A DNA stretch of 64,000 nt from NCBI GenBank assembly GCA_934754355.1, contig CAKVID010000002.1, positions 1-64,000 on the forward strand, in the 5' to 3' direction. The position numbers were made by a program, and so were the translations under genes. The notes beneath the pieces are model-generated. The model saw only the letters and a list, made by a program, of their open reading frames with translations. It did no database searches and was not told the origin of the DNA. This stretch comes from an uncultured Clostridia bacterium. Lineage in GTDB: Bacteria; Bacillota; Clostridia; Christensenellales; UBA1242. Below, in pieces: positions 1 through 5,842 of this stretch. Within the stretch, counting starts at the first letter, position 1; every line of letters begins with the position of its first letter.

Positions 1-58
1 TTCTCCAAAGTTTTCCGATAGCTTCAAACGTTGCCTTTAAACCTCTAAAAAATTTCAT
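1..58 (-). CDS. 5' end of an unidentified gene, cut by the window edge
   Basis: An ATG at 58-56 is preceded on the minus strand by GGGAG with a 5-base spacer, and the frame stays open to the window edge for 19 codons. The visible N-terminus is basic and amphipathic (begins MKFFRGLKATFEAIG). Too little is visible for a function. The good ribosome binding site is the main reason to call it real. Confidence 0.5.
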   Translation of the reverse strand, partial: MKFFRGLKATFEAIGKLWR

Positions 59-409
59 AATTACTCCCTTATGTAATTTTATGAATAAATTATATCATAT
101 TAAATAAAAAATCACAATAAAATTTATTTTCATAAATACAAATTGTTAAATAATTAAAAATAAAACAATTTTTACTTTAGTTTTTAATATTTTTTATACA
201 AACAAAAAATGCTGGGAATTCTAACGAGGTCTCAGCATTTTTTTGTAAATTTTTTCTAAAAATTTTAGACAATTTATTAGACAGTGGCATTTTTTGAGTA
301 AAATTAAGTAATTATAATTTTATTGAGATGATGAATTTATGTATAGCGAAAAGTCATTTTTTAGACACTTTTTACAAATTTTTTTAGACACTTTTGAAGT
401 TTGGACATT
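59..409. other. AT-rich intergenic stretch
   Basis: No convincing gene. It contains a bidirectional terminator-like hairpin (204-245) and two short copies of a TTTAGACACTTTT motif near 361 and 384. Short open frames here have no ribosome binding site and no protein-like composition. Confidence 0.5.
204..245. terminator. Terminator-like hairpin, works in either direction
   Basis: AAAAAATGCTG...(T)CAGCATTTTTTT forms a stem of about 10 bp with A-tract and T-tract flanks, so it could terminate transcription from either side. Confidence 0.6.
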
Positions 410-434
410 AAAAACCCTTATAAATAAAGGGTTT
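410..434 (-). terminator. Terminator behind the distal tRNA-Lys 3'-end copy
   Basis: Read on the minus strand, AAACCCTT and AAGGGTTT pair around a short AT loop and are followed by TTTTAA. It lies 4 bases beyond the CCA of the tRNA-Lys 3'-end copy at 438-461, mimicking the tRNA-end/terminator arrangement of the real gene. Confidence 0.55.
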
Positions 435-437
435 CAG

Positions 438-644
438 TGGTGCTCCCTCGGTGACTTGAACACACTCTCAGCAGATAAAATACTAATAACATATTGGACT
501 CAATGCCATTCAGGGGTGTCCGGGAAAAATATCTAAGATATTTGATGAGCGTAAGCGAATATTTGAGTTCCCGAAAGGAGCAACAAAAAAACGGACTACG
601 TGCAAGCACTATCCGTTATCTACCGCAAATAACTTATGCGTGGG
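438..644 (-). repeat. tRNA-Lys 3'-end-derived unit A
   Basis: Positions 438-461 match the 3' end of the real tRNA-Lys (827-850) at 22 of 24 bases, including CCA, but no D-arm or anticodon arm follows. The unit spans about 207 bp to the next copy. On the minus strand it reads terminator (near 584-617), TTTTTTGTTGCTC, an AAATATC/GATATTT hairpin, CCCGGACACCCC, GCATTGAGTCCAATAT, then about 45 bp to the tRNA-end copy. Unit B has the same order of landmarks but differs in most of its sequence. Confidence 0.65.
584..617 (-). terminator. Terminator behind the proximal tRNA-Lys 3'-end copy
   Basis: On the minus strand CGGATAGTGC and GCACGTAGTCCG form an imperfect stem with bulges, followed by a run of seven T. 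It lies within unit A, just beyond the tRNA-end copy at 645. Confidence 0.5.
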
Positions 645-826
645 TGGTGCTCCCTCGGGAACGAAAATTCACACTAACTTAATTTAACGCACAATAAATG
701 TTGGACCCAATGCTACACAGTGGGTCGGGGTTCGGGTAATACAATTACCCCTAGCGTATTTACACGCTATAGAGGACACGAGACGTGAGCAACAAAAAAG
801 CACTCTTATGATATGAGTGCTTTATT
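645..826 (-). repeat. tRNA-Lys 3'-end-derived unit B
   Basis: Positions 645-658 repeat the last 14 bases of the tRNA-Lys gene (CCA and acceptor strand) exactly; the rest of the tRNA is absent. The 182-bp unit contains, read on the minus strand, the tRNA-Lys terminator, TTGTTGCTC, hairpins TAGCGTGTAAATACGCTA and GGGTAATTGTATTACCC, then CCGAACCCCGACCC, AGCATTGGGTCCAACAT and the tRNA-end copy. It shares landmarks and size with unit A and with the tRNA-Leu units at 5230-5603. Confidence 0.65.
794..823 (-). terminator. Intrinsic terminator of tRNA-Lys(CUU)
   Basis: On the minus strand AAGCACTC pairs with GAGTGCTT and is followed by TTTTTTG, immediately downstream of the tRNA CCA end. Confidence 0.8.
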
Positions 827-903
827 TGGTGCTCCCTCGGGGACTCGAACCCCGGACCCACTGATTAAGAGTCAGTTGCTCTACCAACTGAGCTAAGGAA
901 GCA
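827..903 (-). tRNA. tRNA-Lys(CUU)
   Basis: Complete cloverleaf on the minus strand: acceptor TGCTTCC/GGGAGCA, anticodon loop CTCTTAA giving anticodon CUU, T-loop TTCGAGT, and an encoded CCA. A second tRNA-Lys with anticodon UUU lies at 5089-5164. The 3' end of this gene is the source of the two partial copies at 645 and 438. Confidence 0.95.
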
Positions 904-1079
904 TAGATTTAAAAATTACTTTGTAAGTATATCCCAATTTATAATAGATGTCAAGATTTTTCTTTACATTAAATGAAATATTTTTGAATATTATATTCTC
1001 AAATATACAAAATAAATTATTATTGATTATATTTCAGATTTGAAAGATATTCTTTAATAATACAAACTCAGGAGATTTT

Positions 1080-1196
1080 ATGGAACATTTAGAAAACACC
1101 CCAAAAAGATATAAAAAGAACGATCCACTAGGCAGTTATACTGGCGTATGCGAAAATTATGAAGAAGAGCCAGTACAAGATGCTGACGATTTATAA
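1080..1196 (+). CDS. 38-residue small protein, function unknown
   Basis: ATG at 1080 is preceded by CAGGAG at a good spacing and the frame ends in TAA at 1194-1196, directly followed by an intrinsic terminator. The predicted peptide has a basic front (residues 9-13) and a very acidic end, with a DPLGSYTG stretch in the middle and QDADDL at the C-terminus. There is no signal peptide or membrane segment. The ribosome binding site, tight terminator and protein-like composition argue it is expressed. I do not recognise a characterised family. Confidence 0.65.
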   Translation: MEHLENTPKRYKKNDPLGSYTGVCENYEEEPVQDADDL

Positions 1197-1202
1197 AAGT
1201 AA

Positions 1203-1236
1203 AAGAGGATATGACAAAGAGCATATCCTTTTTATT
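1203..1236 (+). terminator. Terminator of the 38-codon gene
   Basis: GGATATG...CATATCC stem (1207-1213 with 1222-1228) followed by TTTTTATT, 10 bases after the stop codon. Confidence 0.8.
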
Positions 1237-1317
1237 ATTTTATTATCAACCAATAAATTCAAGTTTTGTTGATTAAAGAATTTAAAATTATAACAAAATT
1301 ATAATACTTTTAAGCAA

Positions 1318-1776
1318 CTATAAATACTTGCGAAGTGAACATCTAATAGTTTCAAAGCCCAACGATTTATACAATTTTTCTGCTGTCAAATTAGTATTAA
1401 TATATTCTATTTCTAGGCAAACATCAATATATTTCCTTTTGGCCCAAGAAGAAACTTGTTCTATTAATTTTTTACCAACACCCTTTCTTCTATATTGTTC
1501 ATCTACAAAAAGTCCATCAATAGACACAATGTAGTGTTTATATGTTGTACCTTTTGCAAATTTTTTGTATGCAATTATAAAGGCAACTGGCTCATTATTC
1601 TCTTTGGCTAGTAATATCAAAGTATCATCTTTATTTAGAGCCCTTTCATAAAAATTTGATACCACATAATTTCCATTGATTTCTTTATCCAAATTACTTT
1701 CATAATTTATAAGTTTAGTTAATAAATTATCACAAGCATCAGCATCTGCTTTCGAATTTACTTTGATTATTTCCAT
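1318..1776 (-). CDS. GNAT-family N-acetyltransferase
   Basis: 152 residues, one GNAT domain. The acetyl-CoA binding motif A is visible as VDEQYRRKGVGKKL (about 91-104), the usual R/Q-x-x-G-x-G/A loop; before it lies the predicted beta-4 strand, and the C-terminus has the typical LYKSLGFE element. The family transfers an acetyl group from acetyl-CoA to an amine; the substrate here cannot be read from sequence. Start ATG follows AAGGAGTG and overlaps the stop codon of the upstream ABC gene by one base (TAATG), so the two are translationally coupled. Confidence 0.85.
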   Translation of the reverse strand: MEIIKVNSKADADACDNLLTKLINYESNLDKEINGNYVVSNFYERALNKDDTLILLAKENNEPVAFIIAYKKFAKGTTYKHYIVSIDGLFVDEQYRRKGVGKKLIEQVSSWAKRKYIDVCLEIEYINTNLTAEKLYKSLGFETIRCSLRKYL

Positions 1777-4328
1777 TATTCACTCCTTAAACAAATAACA
1801 GGGTCTTTCTTACTAGCAATTCTAGCAGGAATTGTTCCGGCAATTGTTGTAAGAATAGTACTAACCAATACCAAGATTAATGCATGAGAGAATTTAAGTA
1901 TAGCCATATTGGTTGTTATTGTTCCGCCTGCAATTGCTTTAATTATTGCACTAATTGGGAATGTTAGCACCCAACTCAATGTAACACCTAATAACCCCGC
2001 AAATAATCCTACAAGTATTGTTTCACTATTAAATATTCTAGATATATCTTTCTTCCTAGCACCAATGCTTCTAAGTACACCTATTTCTTTGGTTCTTTCT
2101 ATTACAGATGTGTAAGTAATTATACCTATCATAACCGATGACACAACCAAAGATATTCCGGCAAACGCAATTAATACATACGATACAATATTTACAAGTG
2201 AACCCAGTGTAGTTGTTAGAAATCCAGTTGTATCCGAATATACAATCTTTTCGCCTTCTGTTTCTACTGTTGCATTATATTCATTAATCATTTTAAGAAT
2301 ACTATCTTTAGCATCAAAATTTTTAGGATAGAATTTAATACTTACAGGGATACTACTAATTCCAATTTGTTGAAGTCCAAGGTCAAAAGCCTCATCATTT
2401 GAAAGTGTATAACCATATTTAGAATTTAAGAAATAATTTATGGCTTCAACATCTGCAAAGCCATTCCTTGGCAAAATTGTAGACATCTCGGCTACAGATA
2501 ATACATAGTTATCATAGAAGGCATATGATGATTTATTTGCCAATTGTTTCCTTGCAATTAGTGAGTTTTTACAATTCTCTGCATAATATTCTTCAAAACT
2601 AGACATATATACCAAACCACTCCTCAAAATTTGAGAAGCGGCATCTTCTTTCACTCTAAGCACTCCAGTTATTTTCATAATAGTAGAACTATTATCATAT
2701 GCATTAGTTAATTGAATTTGGTCTGTGGTATCTAATTTATCAAATTTAGTAATACTATCAAAATCACTACTATCAGCCGCATAATAGTCATCATTAAATA
2801 AAACTCTATATTCTTTGCTACAAATCTCTTCAAAAGAAATATTCTCATACTCATTCATAGAATTAGTCTTAGGTTCAATTCCTATTGCCTTGAGTGTGGA
2901 ATAAGAAATTTTATTTCCCTCGCCTATTACTAATAACATTTCATTACTAAATGTCCCATTTTGATTAGATGGAAGAGCACCATAGATCAAATCATATTGT
3001 TCCATCACAAAATCTATATTACTTCCCATTGGATAAATAGCACTACTATTTTCGCTGGTCATAATACTGGTTGAATTTTCTCTCTTAATAAAATTAATTT
3101 GATTATCTTTGTCTTTCACAAGCATTTTGACTGGCACATAATAATCATACTCAACCATATTCAAGACATCTTTATTCTTATCATTTTTCTCAAATTCTTT
3201 AACTTTATCTACAAATTTAGAGGTTAAATTATTATAGTGACCATAAGTTATATATTGAGCCATAGGATTGTATGGCACAACAACATTATCCTCTACGCTA
3301 TCCACTTCTTCTTCGTCATGATCCATGGTTGTAAATTTGTTCATATCCACACTTATTGCAGATATAGTTATTGGATAATTACCCAATGCATCAGATTGCA
3401 CTTTGCCAATATAATTATTCATACCAGTTGAAACAGCAAGGACAAGAGCAATTCCAATAATTCCTATTGAACCCGCTAGACTCTCAATTAGCGTCTTACC
3501 TCTCTTAGACCATAAATTCTTTAGTGACAAACTAAGAGATGTAAGATAACTCATTGAAGTTTTTATCTTCTTTCTCTTTTTGCGTTCGTTTTCTTTATTT
3601 AGAGATTTATTAATAGCAATACTATCCTCATTTACCTCATTATCGCTTGGATTATACGGATTACTATCTCCTAATAATTCTCCATCTAGAATATTGATAA
3701 TTCTAGTAGAATAATCTCTAGCCAAATCTTCATTATGTGTAACCATAATTATTAAATATTTACTAGAAATTTTCTTAAGCAAATCCATAACTTGAACACT
3801 TGTTTCACTATCCAAAGCCCCTGTTGGTTCATCAGCCAATATTATCTTTGGTTCATTTACAATCGCTCTAGCAATAGCAACTCTCTGCATTTGACCGCCA
3901 GATAATTGATTTGGTCTCTTTTTCATTTGATTTTCAAGTCCAACTTCTTTAAGTGCCTTAATTGCTCTTTTTCTCTTTTCCGCCTTGCTAATCCCCGCAA
4001 TACTAAGTGCTAATTCTACATTTTCTAGAATATTTAGATGTCCTATTAGATTATACGATTGAAATATAAATCCTATATAGTGGTTACGATAAGCGTCCCA
4101 ATCTCTATCTTTATATTCCTTAGTAGAAACACCATTAATTATTATATCTCCCGAAGTATATTTATCTAATCCACCTATAATATTAAGAAGCGTAGTCTTA
4201 CCACAACCAGAAGGTCCAAGAATAGATACAAATTCATTATTTCTAAAATTGATATTAATTCCTTTCAATGCATGAACTTGATTTTCTCCTGACAAATAGT
4301 CTTTAACAATGTTTTTTATTTGTATCAT
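1776..4328 (-). CDS. MacB-like ABC transporter, ATPase fused to FtsX permease
   Basis: 850 residues. The N-terminal ATPase has Walker A GPSGCGKTT (38-46), Q-loop glutamine in FIFQ (about 90), signature LSGGQMQRV (142-150), Walker B IILADEPTG (162-170) and the H-loop histidine (about 198). After a charged linker comes a first membrane segment (about 285-305), a large extracellular domain of some 400 residues, and a C-terminal FtsX domain with three membrane helices. This MacB/LolCDE-type design usually moves lipoproteins, peptides or drugs by transmitting force rather than forming a channel. No partner periplasmic gene is present. Ribosome binding site GGTGGAG precedes the ATG. Confidence 0.9.
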   Translation of the reverse strand: MIQIKNIVKDYLSGENQVHALKGININFRNNEFVSILGPSGCGKTTLLNIIGGLDKYTSGDIIINGVSTKEYKDRDWDAYRNHYIGFIFQSYNLIGHLNILENVELALSIAGISKAEKRKRAIKALKEVGLENQMKKRPNQLSGGQMQRVAIARAIVNEPKIILADEPTGALDSETSVQVMDLLKKISSKYLIIMVTHNEDLARDYSTRIINILDGELLGDSNPYNPSDNEVNEDSIAINKSLNKENERKKRKKIKTSMSYLTSLSLSLKNLWSKRGKTLIESLAGSIGIIGIALVLAVSTGMNNYIGKVQSDALGNYPITISAISVDMNKFTTMDHDEEEVDSVEDNVVVPYNPMAQYITYGHYNNLTSKFVDKVKEFEKNDKNKDVLNMVEYDYYVPVKMLVKDKDNQINFIKRENSTSIMTSENSSAIYPMGSNIDFVMEQYDLIYGALPSNQNGTFSNEMLLVIGEGNKISYSTLKAIGIEPKTNSMNEYENISFEEICSKEYRVLFNDDYYAADSSDFDSITKFDKLDTTDQIQLTNAYDNSSTIMKITGVLRVKEDAASQILRSGLVYMSSFEEYYAENCKNSLIARKQLANKSSYAFYDNYVLSVAEMSTILPRNGFADVEAINYFLNSKYGYTLSNDEAFDLGLQQIGISSIPVSIKFYPKNFDAKDSILKMINEYNATVETEGEKIVYSDTTGFLTTTLGSLVNIVSYVLIAFAGISLVVSSVMIGIITYTSVIERTKEIGVLRSIGARKKDISRIFNSETILVGLFAGLLGVTLSWVLTFPISAIIKAIAGGTITTNMAILKFSHALILVLVSTILTTIAGTIPARIASKKDPVICLRSE

Positions 4329-4631
4329 AATTACTCCACCATTATTTATATGTATTCTATGTAATGTTGCTTGCTCAGTTCAGTAAAAAATCAATTTGTA
4401 TAAGCAAATTCCACGATAAATCGTGGTTACACAGATTGAAATGGTCGTCAGCTCAGTAATACAAATGTAAACATTTGTACTACCCTCAACTTACCACAAT
4501 TTCATTTAATTAATAACTGAAATATTATATATTTACATAAGTTAAGTTGTCAAACAAAAATATATTTACATACGGCAAAATTTTGCAAAGCACTTTGAAA
4601 TAAATAAAAATAAAAAATTTAAGAAAAATTG
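4329..4631. other. Intergenic region with two strong inverted repeats
   Basis: Between the ABC gene start and the tRNA promoter there is no gene. Two perfect inverted repeats stand out: CCACGA..TCGTGG (4411-4426) and TACAAATGT AA ACATTTGTA (4460-4479). Between them is GTCGTCAGCTCAG, and TACCC follows the second. They could be operators or structured leader RNA for the ABC gene, or part of the element family described in the findings. Confidence 0.5.
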
Positions 4632-4660
4632 TTGACAAGCAAAACCATTAATGATATTAT
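4632..4660 (+). promoter_or_regulatory. Sigma-A-type promoter of the tRNA cluster
   Basis: TTGACA (4632-4637), 17-bp spacer, TATTAT (4655-4660), about 34 bases before tRNA-Gly. A TATAAT at 4661-4666 is in the same stretch but spaced too far from the -35. Confidence 0.7.
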
Positions 4661-4694
4661 TATAATGCGTTTTGCAAAAAAAAGATATTAATGT

Positions 4695-4768
4695 GCGGGT
4701 GTAGCTCAATGGTAGAGCCCCAGCCTTCCAAGCTGGTTGCGTGGGTCCGATTCCCATCACCCGCTCCA
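4695..4768 (+). tRNA. tRNA-Gly(UCC)
   Basis: Acceptor GCGGGTG/CACCCGC, anticodon loop CTTCCAA (anticodon UCC), encoded CCA. First of six closely spaced tRNA genes on the plus strand. Confidence 0.95.
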
Positions 4769-4791
4769 TTCACTAAATGTTAGTGAGTTGT

Positions 4792-4868
4792 GCGCCAGTA
4801 GCTCAGCTGGATAGAGCACCGCCCTTCTAAGGCGGGTGTCAGGGGTTCGAATCCCTTCTGGCGTACCA
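4792..4868 (+). tRNA. tRNA-Arg(UCU)
   Basis: Acceptor GCGCCAG/CTGGCGT, anticodon loop CTTCTAA (anticodon UCU, reads AGA, the main arginine codon of this genome), T-loop TTCGAAT, encoded CCA. Confidence 0.95.
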
Positions 4869-4880
4869 TATTTATTTTAT

Positions 4881-4957
4881 GGTGGATATAGTTCAGTTGG
4901 TAGAGCGCCAGATTGTGGCTCTGGAAGTCGTGGGTTCGAGTCCCACTATTCACCCCA
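4881..4957 (+). tRNA. tRNA-His(GUG)
   Basis: Acceptor GTGGATA/TATTCAC with the extra G(-1) at 4881 opposite C73, as expected for histidine tRNA; anticodon loop TTGTGGC (anticodon GUG); encoded CCA. Confidence 0.95.
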
Positions 4958-4970
4958 TTTAATTTTATAT

Positions 4971-5045
4971 TGGGGTATAGCCAAGTGGTAAGGCACGAGA
5001 CTTTGACTCTCGCATCCGTAGGTTCAAATCCTGCTACCCCAGCCA
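4971..5045 (+). tRNA. tRNA-Gln(UUG)
   Basis: Acceptor TGGGGTA/TACCCCA, anticodon loop CTTTGAC (anticodon UUG), T-loop TTCAAAT, encoded CCA. Confidence 0.95.
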
Positions 5046-5088
5046 ATTGTTTTATATATATTTCCTTATAACTAGCAAAATTTAATAT

Positions 5089-5164
5089 GGCCTATTAGCT
5101 CAGTAGGTAGAGCACATGACTTTTAATCATGGTGTCCCGCGTTCGAATCGCGGATAGGTCACCA
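5089..5164 (+). tRNA. tRNA-Lys(UUU)
   Basis: Acceptor GGCCTAT/ATAGGTC, anticodon loop CTTTTAA (anticodon UUU), T-loop TTCGAAT, encoded CCA. Confidence 0.95.
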
Positions 5165-5167
5165 CTT

Positions 5168-5250
5168 GCGGATGTGGCGAAATTGGCAGACGCACCAGAC
5201 TTAGGATCTGGCGGGAAACCATGGGGGTTCAAGTCCTCTCATCCGCACCA
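5168..5250 (+). tRNA. tRNA-Leu(UAG)
   Basis: Class II tRNA with a long variable arm. Acceptor GCGGATG/CATCCGC, anticodon loop CTTAGGA (anticodon UAG), T-loop TTCAAGT, encoded CCA. Its last 21 bases recur exactly at 5416 and 5604 (see repeats). Confidence 0.95.
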
Positions 5251-5415
5251 AAATAAGCACCATTTAGGTGCTTTTTTGTTTCTCTATTCTAGTCCTTTAA
5301 GTGCTGTCACACTTCGACTTTTCAAGTCGGAACCCCCACTCTGGGGAAGGTACTCGGTTCCCGTCAGCATTCTTCTGCCACCCGAGATATATGTCCATAT
5401 ACTTAGACATATAGA
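5230..5415 (+). repeat. tRNA-Leu 3'-end unit, copy 1 (186 bp)
   Basis: Begins inside the tRNA-Leu T-loop and runs through the acceptor/CCA, terminator, hairpin CGACTTTTCAAGTCG, nested GGAACC/GGTTCC and CCCC/GGGG stems, GTCAGCATT, and a TATATGTC/GACATATA inverted repeat, up to the next copy. Almost identical to copy 2. Confidence 0.85.
5255..5279 (+). terminator. Intrinsic terminator of the tRNA cluster
   Basis: AAGCACC ATTTA GGTGCTT followed by TTTTG, 4 bases after the tRNA-Leu CCA. An identical hairpin recurs in repeat copy 2 near 5441-5465. Confidence 0.85.
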
Positions 5416-5603
5416 CAAGTCCTCTCATCCGCACCAAAATAAGCACCATTTAGGTGCTTTTTTGTTTCTCTATTCCAGTCCTTTAAGTGCTTTCGCACTT
5501 CGACTTTTCAAGTCGGAACCCCCACTCTGGGGAAGGTACTCGGTTCCCGTCAGCATTCTCTCCTGCCACCCGAGATATATGTCCATATACTTGAACATAT
5601 AGA
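5416..5603 (+). repeat. tRNA-Leu 3'-end unit, copy 2 (188 bp)
   Basis: Same content as copy 1, starting CAAGTCCTCTCATCCGCACC, with a handful of substitutions (near 5477, 5492 and 5592) and a 2-base insertion in the GCATTC tract. Includes a second intact terminator. Confidence 0.85.
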
Positions 5604-5627
5604 CAAGTCCTCTCATCCGCACCAAAG
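5604..5627 (+). repeat. tRNA-Leu 3'-end fragment, copy 3 (partial)
   Basis: CAAGTCCTCTCATCCGCACC plus AAA repeats the tRNA end once more and then diverges. Three tRNA ends thus bracket two complete units, as expected for tandem insertion or unequal exchange at the tRNA end. Confidence 0.8.
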
Positions 5628-5842
5628 CAAGACTAAATAGAATACTTTTAATTAAGTGTTTGGTTTAGACTTTTTATTTATTCAAACCAAGAAAAGTGGC
5701 GACTTGTACCACAAAAGGTGCTTTGCAACAAAACAAAACGAACCCAAGAAAAAACAAGAAAAAAGAAGCAAACCCCAAAAATTAGAAACTTTATAAGGTT
5801 CGCTTCAAAAAATTGAAGTTTGTTTTGTTTTTTTATTTAACT
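5628..5842. other. Spacer between tRNA repeats and the M64 peptidase gene
   Basis: No gene. Contains a weak hairpin near 5641-5660 and, next to the peptidase stop, GCTTCAAAAAATTGAAGT (about 5802-5820), which can form a stem but lacks a clean T-run on the minus strand. Composition is purine-rich on the plus strand. Confidence 0.4.

Noticed and set aside
339..682. Three short open frames in the tRNA-Lys unit region
   Set aside because: They cross the tRNA-derived units and terminator hairpins, lack ribosome binding sites and have no protein-like features.
438..826. Two further tRNA-Lys genes or tRNA pseudogenes
   Set aside because: Only 14-24 bases at the 3' end match; no D-arm or anticodon arm can be drawn, so they are tRNA-end copies, not decayed whole genes.
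4566..5046. Minus-strand open frames opposite the tRNA cluster
   Set aside because: These are the well-known spurious translations of tRNA complements (GFEPT-type peptides).
5129..5602. Open frame of 157 codons across tRNA-Lys, tRNA-Leu and the repeats
   Set aside because: It overlaps two tRNA genes and the tandem units; its internal repeat comes from the DNA repeat. No ribosome binding site.
5230..5627. CRISPR array
   Set aside because: Only two full units with a 187-bp period, no unique spacers and no cas genes; the repeats start inside a tRNA.
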